Part shown: positions 1 through 5,210 of the stretch, piece after piece
How positions within the stretch are numbered: position 1 is the first letter of the stretch
How the letters are laid out: each line of letters opens with the position of its first letter
Assembly: GCA_030621455.1 (NCBI GenBank)
Contig: JAUXHQ010000157.1
Location: 1-5,383 of the forward strand
DNA from: Deltaproteobacteria bacterium
GTDB lineage: Bacteria; Desulfobacterota; UBA8473
Direction of reading: 5' to 3'
DNA length: 5,383 bases
Program-made: the position numbers and the translations under genes
The notes under the pieces: generated by a model
Seen by the model: the letters and a program-made list of their open reading frames with translations, nothing else
Database searches by the model: none
What the model was told of the DNA's origin: nothing

Positions 1-143
1 AAGATATTGACGCTCTTAGGTTGAAGCTCGCCGGGGATCTTGCAAGGGAATTCGGTGTGCCGGCGGATATAGAATTCATCGGGTCTGGAGAGATTGTTGC
101 AGGTGAATTGAAGTTTCAGAGGGTTTTGGAACGGAAGGGATAG
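1..143 (+). CDS. Phenylacetate-CoA ligase-like (PaaK family) protein, C-terminal end only
   Basis: The window opens inside this gene; the reading frame starts at base 3 and runs 46 codons to a TAG at 141-143. The visible peptide is the extreme C-terminus of an adenylate-forming enzyme. It aligns without gaps to the last 46 residues of the next gene and is identical at 36 of 46 positions (shared blocks KLAGDL, REFGVPA, VAGE and KFQR, and the ending ERKG). The segment should belong to the mobile C-terminal subdomain. The lysine in the shared KFQR block is a candidate for the A10 catalytic lysine, by my alignment to PaaK endings of the GKAxRV type. Family membership rests entirely on similarity to the downstream paralog, because the ATP-binding core lies outside the window. 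The gene sits 51 bp upstream of that paralog on the same strand, which indicates tandem duplication and probable co-transcription. Confidence 0.88.
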   Translation, partial: DIDALRLKLAGDLAREFGVPADIEFIGSGEIVAGELKFQRVLERKG

Positions 144-147
144 GGGG

Positions 148-159
148 AAATGGCCATTT
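148..159. repeat. Perfect 12-bp palindrome between the tandem paralogs
   Basis: AAATGGCCATTT reads identically on both strands. It lies 5 bp after the stop of the upstream gene and 35 bp before the next start codon. It could be a protein-binding site or chance; it is too short and has no loop, so it is not a terminator. Confidence 0.35.
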
Positions 160-166
160 ATGGATG

Positions 167-201
167 GACGATGGTTTACGAAAGGAGGTAGACGATGGTT
201 T
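167..201 (+). repeat. Two direct copies of GACGATGGTTT flanking the ribosome binding site
   Basis: The 11-mer GACGATGGTTT occurs at 167-177 and again at 191-201, a period of 24 bp. The second copy contains the real start codon at 195. The first copy contains a decoy ATG at 171 that would encode only MVYERR before a TAG at 189-191, which overlaps the Shine-Dalgarno region. This may be a small local duplication around the start site. Translation of the six-codon frame is unproven. Confidence 0.4.
181..189 (+). promoter_or_regulatory. Ribosome binding site for the PaaK-like gene
   Basis: AAAGGAGGT lies 5 nt before the ATG at 195 and is a near-perfect match to the anti-Shine-Dalgarno sequence. 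It fixes 195 as the start and rules out the ATGs at 164 and 171, which have no such site upstream and run into early stops. Confidence 0.85.
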
Positions 202-1520
202 CTAATGAAAAGAAGTATTGGAACCCCAAGATCGAGACTATGCCTAGGGATCAATTAAGGGAGCTTCAAGGGGAAATGTTGCGGAAGCAAGTAAGGTATG
301 TCTATGAAAAGTCTGATTTTTTCAGGGAACTTTACCAAAAGGCGGGTATAGAGCCAGAAGATATTAAGGGGATTGATGATCTGGAAAAGTTGCCGATCAT
401 CGCGAAAGACGATCTGCGGGCCTTTCGGGCCAGTACCGTTGATGTCTTCTCTGGTTGTCTCTGTACTCCTATCAGGGACCTGGTTAAAACTCACAGAAGT
501 ACCGGGACCACAGGTCTTTCCAATATATTTGGCCTGACCCGGAGGGATCATGATACGGTAACCAACGCCTTTGCCCGGGGCATGCATCAGCTTGGCGTGA
601 GGGAGAGCGACACTGTGAATTGTCCGGCAGAAACCGTGGTCGGCTGGCATGGTTGGTCCATGAACACATCAGGGATGCGGAGGCTGGGTTGCAAAACCCT
701 CGCAACATGCCAGAACATCTTTGGCCTGGCCCCCGATCTTTTTAATATGCTTCGCGGAGCGGATATAATGGTATCCCTAATCTATCATCCTGAGGAGGAG
801 ATCAAGTATATCATAGAGAACAATATTACGCCGAAGGAGGTGTTTCCAAACCTCAAGTTCGTCTACTCAGGGGCCTTACTCTCAAATTCCCGTCGCGCGA
901 TCATGGAAAGGACCTGGGGCGTTCCCGTAAAGAACTGTGCCGGAAGCGGGGATCAATACTTTATCTCGCCTGAGTGTGACTATTCGGCCCCTTACCTCCA
1001 TTTCATGGAAGATCTATGTCTCGTTGAGGTTTTGGACCCGGACACCTGGAAGCCGGTTGCTCCGGGAGAGCCAGGAGAGCTGGTTATCAGCAACCTGTGG
1101 GCCGAGGCTACCCCTTATCTGAGATACAGGATGGAGGACGTGGTCGTTTATGATCCGGAACCTTGCCCCTGCGGGAATACCCATATTAAGGTCAGATACC
1201 TTGGCAGGTTTGCGTGGAGCGCCAATGTTAAGGGGAAATTGATCTTCACTGATGATGTAGAGGATGTCCTCTGGCGAGATCCAGGGATAGAGATGGCTCC
1301 CTATCAGGTTGTAAGGATAGAAAAACAGCCACAGGACACGTTGATCGTCAGGGTGGAAGTAGATAGGGACAAGATAGAGGATATAGAAGCCCTTGGTTTG
1401 AAACTCGCCGGTGACCTGGAAAGGGAATTCGGTGTGCCTGCGCAGATAGAATATATCGGTTCTGAAGAGGTGGTTGCCGGTGAAATAAAATTTCAGAGGC
1501 TTGTGGAACGGAAGGGGTAG
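195..1520 (+). CDS. Phenylacetate-CoA ligase-like (PaaK family) adenylate-forming enzyme
   Basis: A complete 441-residue protein, the usual PaaK length. Enzymes of this family activate a carboxylic acid with ATP to an acyl-adenylate and then transfer it to CoA in the cytoplasm. The N-terminus (residues 9-75) has the typical helical PaaK start, ending in LEKLPIIAKDDLR. Motif A3, the ATP loop, is RSTGTTGLS (101-109). CAGSGD (248-253) sits at the A5 position, and TPYLRYRMEDVV (306-317) is the A7 region, with D315 as the expected ribose-binding acid. C261, H269, C324 and C326 (EC...LHF and PCPCGN) form a possible metal site as in some PaaK relatives. The A8 region, GRFAWSANVKGK (337-348), keeps the GR but lacks the usual acidic residues and RGxN pattern. 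K432 is the likely A10 lysine. A strong ribosome binding site fixes the start. It lies between a paralog and an acyl-CoA synthetase, so aromatic or aryl-alkyl acid activation is plausible, but the substrate is unknown; paaK itself is not claimed. Confidence 0.87.
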   Translation: MVSNEKKYWNPKIETMPRDQLRELQGEMLRKQVRYVYEKSDFFRELYQKAGIEPEDIKGIDDLEKLPIIAKDDLRAFRASTVDVFSGCLCTPIRDLVKTHRSTGTTGLSNIFGLTRRDHDTVTNAFARGMHQLGVRESDTVNCPAETVVGWHGWSMNTSGMRRLGCKTLATCQNIFGLAPDLFNMLRGADIMVSLIYHPEEEIKYIIENNITPKEVFPNLKFVYSGALLSNSRRAIMERTWGVPVKNCAGSGDQYFISPECDYSAPYLHFMEDLCLVEVLDPDTWKPVAPGEPGELVISNLWAEATPYLRYRMEDVVVYDPEPCPCGNTHIKVRYLGRFAWSANVKGKLIFTDDVEDVLWRDPGIEMAPYQVVRIEKQPQDTLIVRVEVDRDKIEDIEALGLKLAGDLEREFGVPAQIEYIGSEEVVAGEIKFQRLVERKG

Positions 1521-1551
1521 CATGGATAAAGACCCAGCCGGGTTCTCGGTT

Positions 1552-1560
1552 AAAGGAGGG
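1552..1560 (+). promoter_or_regulatory. Ribosome binding site for the acyl-CoA synthetase gene
   Basis: AAAGGAGGG lies 4 nt before the ATG at 1565, inside the 44-bp gap after the PaaK-like gene. It supports that start and tight translational linkage within one operon. Confidence 0.8.
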
Positions 1561-1564
1561 AGAG

Positions 1565-3076
1565 ATGGGACTCTATGATTATACAATTTACAGTGTTATA
1601 AAGCGCAATGCCAGAGTATATGGAGACCGCGTAGCCTGGATATCCGGAGATGAGAGCATAACGCACGGTGAATTCCGAGAAAAGGTTGACAGGTTGGCTT
1701 GTGGCCTTATAGGTCTAGGTTTGAAAAAAGGAGACCGTATCGGTGTGCTGGCTCAGAATTGTCTGGAGTTCATTTATCTGTTTGGAGCAGCGGCAAAAAT
1801 AGGCGCCATTATGTTGCCTATCAACTGGCGTCTGAAGACTGAGGAGATAGAATACGTAATTTCAGATGGCTCTCCCAAGGTTGTCTTTGTCGGGGCTGAT
1901 TACCAGGATATGTTGAGCCGGATGATTTCCAACTTTGATTTTGTCGAGCAGTACTATGCGATCGGACAAGCCAAAGGAGATCTTGCGTCCTTCTATGATT
2001 TGATGGATAATAGTATGGTTTGCCCCGAGCTGCCCGTCCATTCCGATGACGCATATGTTATCATTCACACGGCTGCTGTAAGCGGCAAGCCTCGCGGCGC
2101 AACCTTAAATCACAGAAGTCTGGTTATTTCCAATATGCAGGCGATCTATTATTTGTCTTTAACAAAAGACGATTGTAACCTTGGCATGTTGCCGTTGTTT
2201 CATTTAGCCGGGCTGACGTTTTCTTTGAATGTAATGCACGCCGGGGGAGTGAACATCATCCTCCCCAAGTTCGACCCGGACCTTGCACTGAAGCATATTG
2301 AGGAAGATAAAGTAACCATTTTCGGCGAATTTCCACCCATGTTGACAACCTTGCTGGATAGGGCACAGGATAACAAACGCGACATCTCCAGCTTGAGGGT
2401 AGTGACCGGGCTTGATCACCCGGAGACAGTTAAGAGGTTCGAAGAGATGACCAATGCAACCTTTTGGGCTATGTATGGTCAATCCGAAACCTCCGGTTTT
2501 GTTAGCTTCTCCCCATACTTTGAGAGACCTGGTTCAGCAGGAATGCCCAGTCTTATGACCGAGATGGAGATTGTCGATGATTCTGGAAACGTAGTGGAGA
2601 CAGGGAAGCCGGGAGAGATAGTTGTCCGTGGGCCGCTCGTATTCAAGGGTTACTGGAACCTGGATAAGGACAATGAATATACGTTCCGAGATGGGTGGCA
2701 TCACACCGGTGACATGGGTCGTTTAGATGCAGACGGATATCTTTGGTATGTGGGAAGGAAATCTGAAAAAGAACTTATTAAGCCTGGTGGGGAGAATGTT
2801 TACCCGGCTGAAGTGGAAAAGGTAATATTAGAGCACCCTGTAGTGGAAGAAGTATCGGTCATAGGGGTCCAGGATCAACATTGGGGTGAAGCCATTAAGG
2901 CCGTGTGTGTTTTGAAAAGAGGGGAGACTCTCAAAGAAACCGAGATGATCGAGTTTGTGGCGGCGAGGATTGCTCGGTATAAGAAGCCCAAATACGTGGT
3001 CTTTGTTTCCGGCCTGCCAAAAACCGAAGATGGTTCGATAGATAGGGACAAGGTAAAAGCAGAATATGGGAAGTAA
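1565..3076 (+). CDS. Acyl-CoA synthetase (class I adenylate-forming family) with altered A3 and A10 motifs
   Basis: A 503-residue cytoplasmic AMP-binding enzyme, full length for the short acyl-CoA synthetase class. These normally convert a carboxylic acid, ATP and CoA to acyl-CoA. Recognisable motifs are MYGQSETSG (A5, 303-311), DGWHHTGDMGRLD (A7, 376-388, with D383 for the ribose) and GRKSEKELIKPGGENVYPAE (A8 hinge, from 397). The ATP loop A3, normally TSGTTGKPKG, reads TAAVSGKPRG (169-178), so its central S-G-T is A-A-V. At the C-terminus, A10 reads PKTEDGSIDR (485-494), with serine 491 where the catalytic lysine of PKTxxGKxxR is expected; the nearest later lysine is K496. The frame is intact and the rest is well conserved, so a specialised subfamily is more likely than decay; I have an unverified memory of similar 'HTAAV..RPRGA' variants. 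It follows the PaaK-like gene by 44 bp and probably shares its transcript. The substrate is unknown. Confidence 0.88.
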   Translation: MGLYDYTIYSVIKRNARVYGDRVAWISGDESITHGEFREKVDRLACGLIGLGLKKGDRIGVLAQNCLEFIYLFGAAAKIGAIMLPINWRLKTEEIEYVISDGSPKVVFVGADYQDMLSRMISNFDFVEQYYAIGQAKGDLASFYDLMDNSMVCPELPVHSDDAYVIIHTAAVSGKPRGATLNHRSLVISNMQAIYYLSLTKDDCNLGMLPLFHLAGLTFSLNVMHAGGVNIILPKFDPDLALKHIEEDKVTIFGEFPPMLTTLLDRAQDNKRDISSLRVVTGLDHPETVKRFEEMTNATFWAMYGQSETSGFVSFSPYFERPGSAGMPSLMTEMEIVDDSGNVVETGKPGEIVVRGPLVFKGYWNLDKDNEYTFRDGWHHTGDMGRLDADGYLWYVGRKSEKELIKPGGENVYPAEVEKVILEHPVVEEVSVIGVQDQHWGEAIKAVCVLKRGETLKETEMIEFVAARIARYKKPKYVVFVSGLPKTEDGSIDRDKVKAEYGK

Positions 3077-3088
3077 TTTCCAGAAAAG

Positions 3089-3202
3089 TCCGACCTGTGC
3101 AGTAGGTTAGGTTTACCGCTTAACGCAATCCTGTTAACTGAATCATCGGAGACAATTCAAGACACTTCAAGACACTAGGTTTGTGTCACTGCACAGGTCG
3201 GA
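3089..3202. mobile_element. 114-bp MITE-like element with perfect 15-bp terminal inverted repeats
   Basis: The left end TCCGACCTGTGCAGT (3089-3103) is the exact reverse complement of the right end ACTGCACAGGTCGGA (3188-3202). The 84-bp interior has no coding capacity. It contains two tandem copies of TTCAAGACAC (3156-3175) and a small hairpin GACAC/GTGTC (3171-3187) beside the right end. Long perfect terminal repeats around a short non-coding core suggest a miniature inverted-repeat transposable element. No clear target-site duplication is visible; AAAA-type flanks on both sides are too simple to count. The element starts 13 bp after the synthetase stop, so the transcript would fold into a long-range stem there. 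A structured 3' end is an alternative explanation. Confidence 0.55.
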
Positions 3203-3205
3203 AAA

Positions 3206-3383
3206 ATGAACATCGAACATCGAACGTTTAATGGGAATGGTGAAGTCCAGGCAACGGGGTCCACAAAGGACTTTAGATTTTAGTTACGAATATCAAAATG
3301 GCTGAACAGAAACAGAAATAGTAGTTGGATGTTCGGTGTTGGGTCCTTGTTTTTTCATTCGACGTTCGATGTTCTACGTTCAT
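3206..3383. repeat. 178-bp palindromic intergenic repeat (GAACATC-type, 'EHRTSN' class)
   Basis: Arms at 3206-3233 and 3356-3383 are inverted copies matching at 24 of 28 positions. They are built on degenerate heptamers such as GAACATC and GAACGTT. A further related stretch, GGATGTTCGGTGTTGGGTCC, lies at 3327-3346. Read on the minus strand, the right side gives a peptide with NVEHRTSN and TQHRTSN, a signature I know from spurious ORFs over dispersed intergenic repeats in environmental bacterial genomes. The interior also holds a small AAGTCC/GGACTT stem (3243-3273). The repeat begins only 3 bp after the 114-bp element, so almost the whole gap between the synthetase and the lipoprotein gene is repetitive DNA. 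No gene is seen here. Confidence 0.6.
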
Positions 3384-3407
3384 ATTTAACTTAGCGTTTA
3401 TGGGAAA

Positions 3408-3414
3408 GAAGGAG
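3408..3414 (+). promoter_or_regulatory. Ribosome binding site for the lipoprotein gene
   Basis: GAAGGAG lies 10 nt before the ATG at 3425. Another ATG at 3418 is only 3 nt from it and is in a frame that gives no recognisable protein, whereas 3425 opens directly into a lipoprotein signal peptide. Confidence 0.65.
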
Positions 3415-3424
3415 TGCATGAAAG

Positions 3425-4069
3425 ATGAAGAAAGGACTACTACTAGGAACATTGGCTTTGATCCTTCTTGTGGGTTGTGCAAAGGAACCGGGGGTAAAGG
3501 TTGGGTCCAAGGAACTAAAGGTTAAATTAAAGAGTGTGGCTGTAAGGCTTGGGGCTGAGAAGATCCTCAGTGACAAGTTACTGATGGCCAGGAAACTGGC
3601 GCACACCGAATCAAAAAGCGGGTGGCTTCAGCTTATGGGACGAGGAGAGGGGACGAAGGTGGAGCCCCTGGAAGTGCCTGCGGATGTTCTCTTTGCCCTG
3701 GTTCCCAAGGCCGATCTTACGGTCACTTTTGAGGTGACGAACCCCAACGAATTTGACGTAGTAGTGGGTAGTGTATCCTTCGGTCTTTCTGAGGAGACAA
3801 TCATCTTTTTTCCTCCTCAATCCGAAACAGCAGAAGTGTGGATCGATGTTGCCGCCCGAGGAACAAAAAAGTTTGATGTGGCAATGACTATCCTGAAAAT
3901 CCCTTCCCTGACAGCGATCGCATGGCCGGCCATCGAGAGCGGCAAGGCTGAGTGGAAGGCGGGTGGGACAATGGTAGTGATTTCAGAGCAGATACCATCG
4001 GGAGGTATGAGGCAGGAGTTTGAAACCGGGAAGGTGGGAACTACTAAGGTCAAGTCCAAAAAGACCTAG
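3425..4069 (+). CDS. Lipoprotein with probable LEA14/WHy-type domain
   Basis: A 214-residue exported protein. The N-terminus has two lysines, a hydrophobic stretch and a lipobox LVGC (15-18), so C18 should be lipidated after cleavage by signal peptidase II. The next residue is alanine rather than aspartate; by the enterobacterial +2 rule this favours the outer membrane. Around 96-160 the pattern ADLTVTFEVTNPNEFDVVVGS, then PPQSETAEVWIDVAARGTKKFDV, resembles the LEA group 2 / WHy beta-sandwich. In that fold an NPN-containing strand is followed by strands in which sidechains alternate and a 'v..G' rise. The domain call is from pattern memory and was not searched. Bacterial proteins of this kind are poorly characterised; stress or envelope roles are suggested only by the plant relatives. 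The C-terminal 15 residues are rich in lysine and threonine. The gene stands alone, after repetitive DNA and convergent with the PEBP gene. No clear promoter is visible in the 41 bp between the repeat and the start. Confidence 0.75.
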   Translation: MKKGLLLGTLALILLVGCAKEPGVKVGSKELKVKLKSVAVRLGAEKILSDKLLMARKLAHTESKSGWLQLMGRGEGTKVEPLEVPADVLFALVPKADLTVTFEVTNPNEFDVVVGSVSFGLSEETIIFFPPQSETAEVWIDVAARGTKKFDVAMTILKIPSLTAIAWPAIESGKAEWKAGGTMVVISEQIPSGGMRQEFETGKVGTTKVKSKKT

Positions 4070-4083
4070 CCCCCAAAAAGCCT

Positions 4084-4116
4084 CGACTGTGCAGTTGGGC
4101 AGGATTACTGCTTGCC
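4084..4116 (+). repeat. Degenerate partial copy of the left end of the 114-bp element
   Basis: Starting at CGACTGTGCAGT, this stretch matches 3091-3124 at about 26 of 34 alignment columns with one single-base gap. Shared blocks are CTGTGCAGT, AGG, TTAC and GCTT. It lies 14 bp after the lipoprotein stop codon, a position like that of the first copy after the synthetase stop. No matching right-hand inverted end follows before 4291, so it looks like a decayed or solo end. Confidence 0.45.
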
Positions 4117-4203
4117 GGCTGCTTGTTTCGTTTGCTTGTTATGAACTACATTCCGGCATAAGGCTGTATGTGAAATGGAATGACAAGTCTCGTCTGTATA
4201 TGC

Positions 4204-4238
4204 GGGAACCGGAGAGTAGAAACTCATCTCCGGTTCCC
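4204..4238. terminator. Strong hairpin between convergent genes, possible bidirectional transcription stop
   Basis: GGGAACCGGAGA (4204-4215) pairs perfectly with TCTCCGGTTCCC (4227-4238) around an 11-nt loop. It sits 134 bp after the lipoprotein stop and 53 bp beyond the PEBP stop as transcribed from the minus strand. Neither strand has a T-run after the stem, so it is not a canonical intrinsic terminator. It may be an RNA-stabilising 3' stem or a palindromic repeat instead. Confidence 0.4.
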
Positions 4239-4291
4239 TCGTCCTATGGATTCACCTCTCTCCTATTGAGCGATGCTCCGGTCCATTCGTC

Positions 4292-4744
4292 TTAGGTTCG
4301 TTCATACCGTCCCATCAATTCCGCATTTGCAATAATGTGACCCTCCATCGCTTCTTCCACCTGTTGCTTTGTTGCTTTTTCCTGTAAATCCAACTCAGTA
4401 TCTAAAGCGTAAAGTTTAAAAAAATAGCGGTGTTCCCGATCAGGCGGACAGGGGCCAAAGTAATCGAGGTTCCCTCCACTCCCAACACCATGGGTACCGT
4501 CAGGCTCCGCCCCCTCTTTGATGTCACGTAGACCGGCTGGGATGTTGAAGACAACCCAGTGATCCCACATGCCGTCCTCTCGCAGGTTCTTTGGGACATC
4601 CGGATCATCCATGATCAGCGCCAGGGTTTTTGCCTCTGGAGGCACATCGGATATTGTCAATGGTGGCGAGATATTTTCCCCGTCACAAGTGTATTTTGAG
4701 GGGATCTTCCCCTCCTGTTCGAACATAGGACTTGCAAGTTTCAT
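4292..4744 (-). CDS. YbhB/YbcL family Raf kinase inhibitor-like protein (PEBP)
   Basis: A 150-residue protein of the phosphatidylethanolamine-binding protein superfamily, near the usual bacterial length of about 150-160. Visible family motifs in order are DGENISPPL (21-29), DDPDVP (46-51), HWVVFNIP (62-69), YFGPCPP (95-101), HRYFFKLYALD (105-115) and the C-terminal helix EAMEGHIIANAELMGRYER. D47, P48, H62, H105 and neighbours should line the small anion-binding pocket typical of this fold. There is no signal peptide, so it is probably cytoplasmic. The biochemical role of bacterial members is unresolved. The ATG at 4744 is chosen because GAGGAGG lies 8 nt upstream; a longer reading from a TTG at 4765 would place the ribosome binding site inside the gene. 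It follows the TauE/SafE-like gene by 62 bp on the same strand and probably shares its transcript. Confidence 0.92.
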   Translation of the reverse strand: MKLASPMFEQEGKIPSKYTCDGENISPPLTISDVPPEAKTLALIMDDPDVPKNLREDGMWDHWVVFNIPAGLRDIKEGAEPDGTHGVGSGGNLDYFGPCPPDREHRYFFKLYALDTELDLQEKATKQQVEEAMEGHIIANAELMGRYERT

Positions 4745-4752
4745 CTTTTTTA

Positions 4753-4759
4753 CCTCCTC
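4753..4759 (-). promoter_or_regulatory. Ribosome binding site for the PEBP gene
   Basis: On the minus strand GAGGAGG precedes the ATG at 4744 by 8 nt. It decides the start against the in-frame TTG at 4765. Confidence 0.8.
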
Positions 4760-4806
4760 TACCAAAAAATTGTTGACATTTCGCAGAACCTCTCCACAAA
4801 CGGCTT

Positions 4807-5166
4807 CTACTTCTTGAAGAATATGTATGCACCTAGACCGCAGAGTACCAAGGCAAAGATCTTCTTGAAACTGGCGGTCGACACATTCTCCACAAGACGC
4901 GCCCCGATTTGTGCGCCGATAATGCCGCCTGCACCAAGCAAAGCGCCTACTTTATAATCTACATTGGCCAATTTATTGTGTGCTAAAAGGGAAGAAAAGG
5001 AGATGATCAAGATGGCAAGAAAGGATGTGCCCACAGACTTCTGTGCGGAGTACCCCAGAAAAAGCATCAGCGGGACGATGAGAAACCCGCCGCCCAACCC
5101 GGAAAATGAGGCTCCGATCCCCACGAAGATTCCGCTCACAATCATTACCAGCAGATTTGCATTCAT
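4807..5166 (-). CDS. Half-length TauE/SafE-type membrane protein (DUF81-like)
   Basis: A 119-residue hydrophobic protein with about four to five membrane segments (roughly residues 4-20, 25-38, 45-62, 73-90 and 101-116). The segment GIGASFSGLGGGFLIVPLML (16-35) is the hallmark glycine-rich TauE/SafE repeat. It is followed by QKSVGTSFLAI and a second glycine-rich stretch, GALLGAGGIIGAQIGARL (74-91). Full TauE/SafE proteins have about 250 residues made of two such halves and are linked to export of sulfite, sulfoacetate or other organic anions across the inner membrane. Only one half is present here, and it ends cleanly at FFKK plus stop, so it probably works as a dimer or with a partner encoded elsewhere. 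The ATG at 5166 is preferred over the in-frame TTG at 5193, although no strong ribosome binding site precedes it. The PEBP gene follows 62 bp downstream. The substrate is unknown. Confidence 0.82.
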   Translation of the reverse strand: MNANLLVMIVSGIFVGIGASFSGLGGGFLIVPLMLFLGYSAQKSVGTSFLAILIISFSSLLAHNKLANVDYKVGALLGAGGIIGAQIGARLVENVSTASFKKIFALVLCGLGAYIFFKK

Positions 5167-5210
5167 TGTTTCAGATGTAAACTTGGGTCCCAACAGGATT
5201 TATCTAGACA

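Larger units (their letters stand above)
4070..4291. other. Convergent intergenic region with repeat relic and hairpin
   Basis: This 222-bp gap separates the 3' ends of the lipoprotein gene and the PEBP gene. It contains the partial repeat copy at 4084-4116 and the hairpin at 4204-4238. A weaker CATTCC/GGAATG pair lies in between. I see no coding sequence with a ribosome binding site and no tRNA. Confidence 0.6.

Noticed and set aside
255..708. Minus-strand open frames of 131 and 74 codons
   Set aside because: Both are antisense to the N-terminal half of the PaaK-like gene and show no domain or ribosome binding site.
1014..1586. 190-codon open frame on the minus strand
   Set aside because: It lies antisense to the end of the PaaK-like gene, whose frame is full of family motifs. 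It has no recognisable domain, so it is a shadow frame.
3156..3175. Possible CRISPR-like tandem repeat
   Set aside because: There are only two adjacent 10-bp units with no spacers, inside the inverted-repeat element.
3273..3482. Minus-strand 69-codon frame containing NVEHRTSN
   Set aside because: The peptide is a translation of the palindromic intergenic repeat and overlaps the lipoprotein signal peptide on the other strand.
3325..3525. Plus-strand 66-codon frame overlapping the lipoprotein start
   Set aside because: It runs through the repeat and then out of frame into the lipoprotein gene. The ATG at 3418 in this frame is too close to the ribosome binding site.
4020..4295. Plus-strand 91-codon frame across the convergent gap
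   Set aside because: It starts inside the lipoprotein gene in another frame, crosses the hairpin and repeat relic, and has no recognisable protein features.
4745..4765. Seven-residue N-terminal extension of the PEBP protein from a TTG
   Set aside because: Its codons are the ribosome binding site of the ATG at 4744, and the family normally begins close to the MKLASP segment.
4766..4800. TTGACA-like box on the plus strand
   Set aside because: No plus-strand gene follows, and the adjacent genes are on the minus strand; treated as chance.
5167..5193. Nine-residue N-terminal extension of the TauE/SafE-like protein from a TTG
   Set aside because: TTG is a weak start and no ribosome binding site precedes it. 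The ATG at 5166 begins directly before the first membrane segment.
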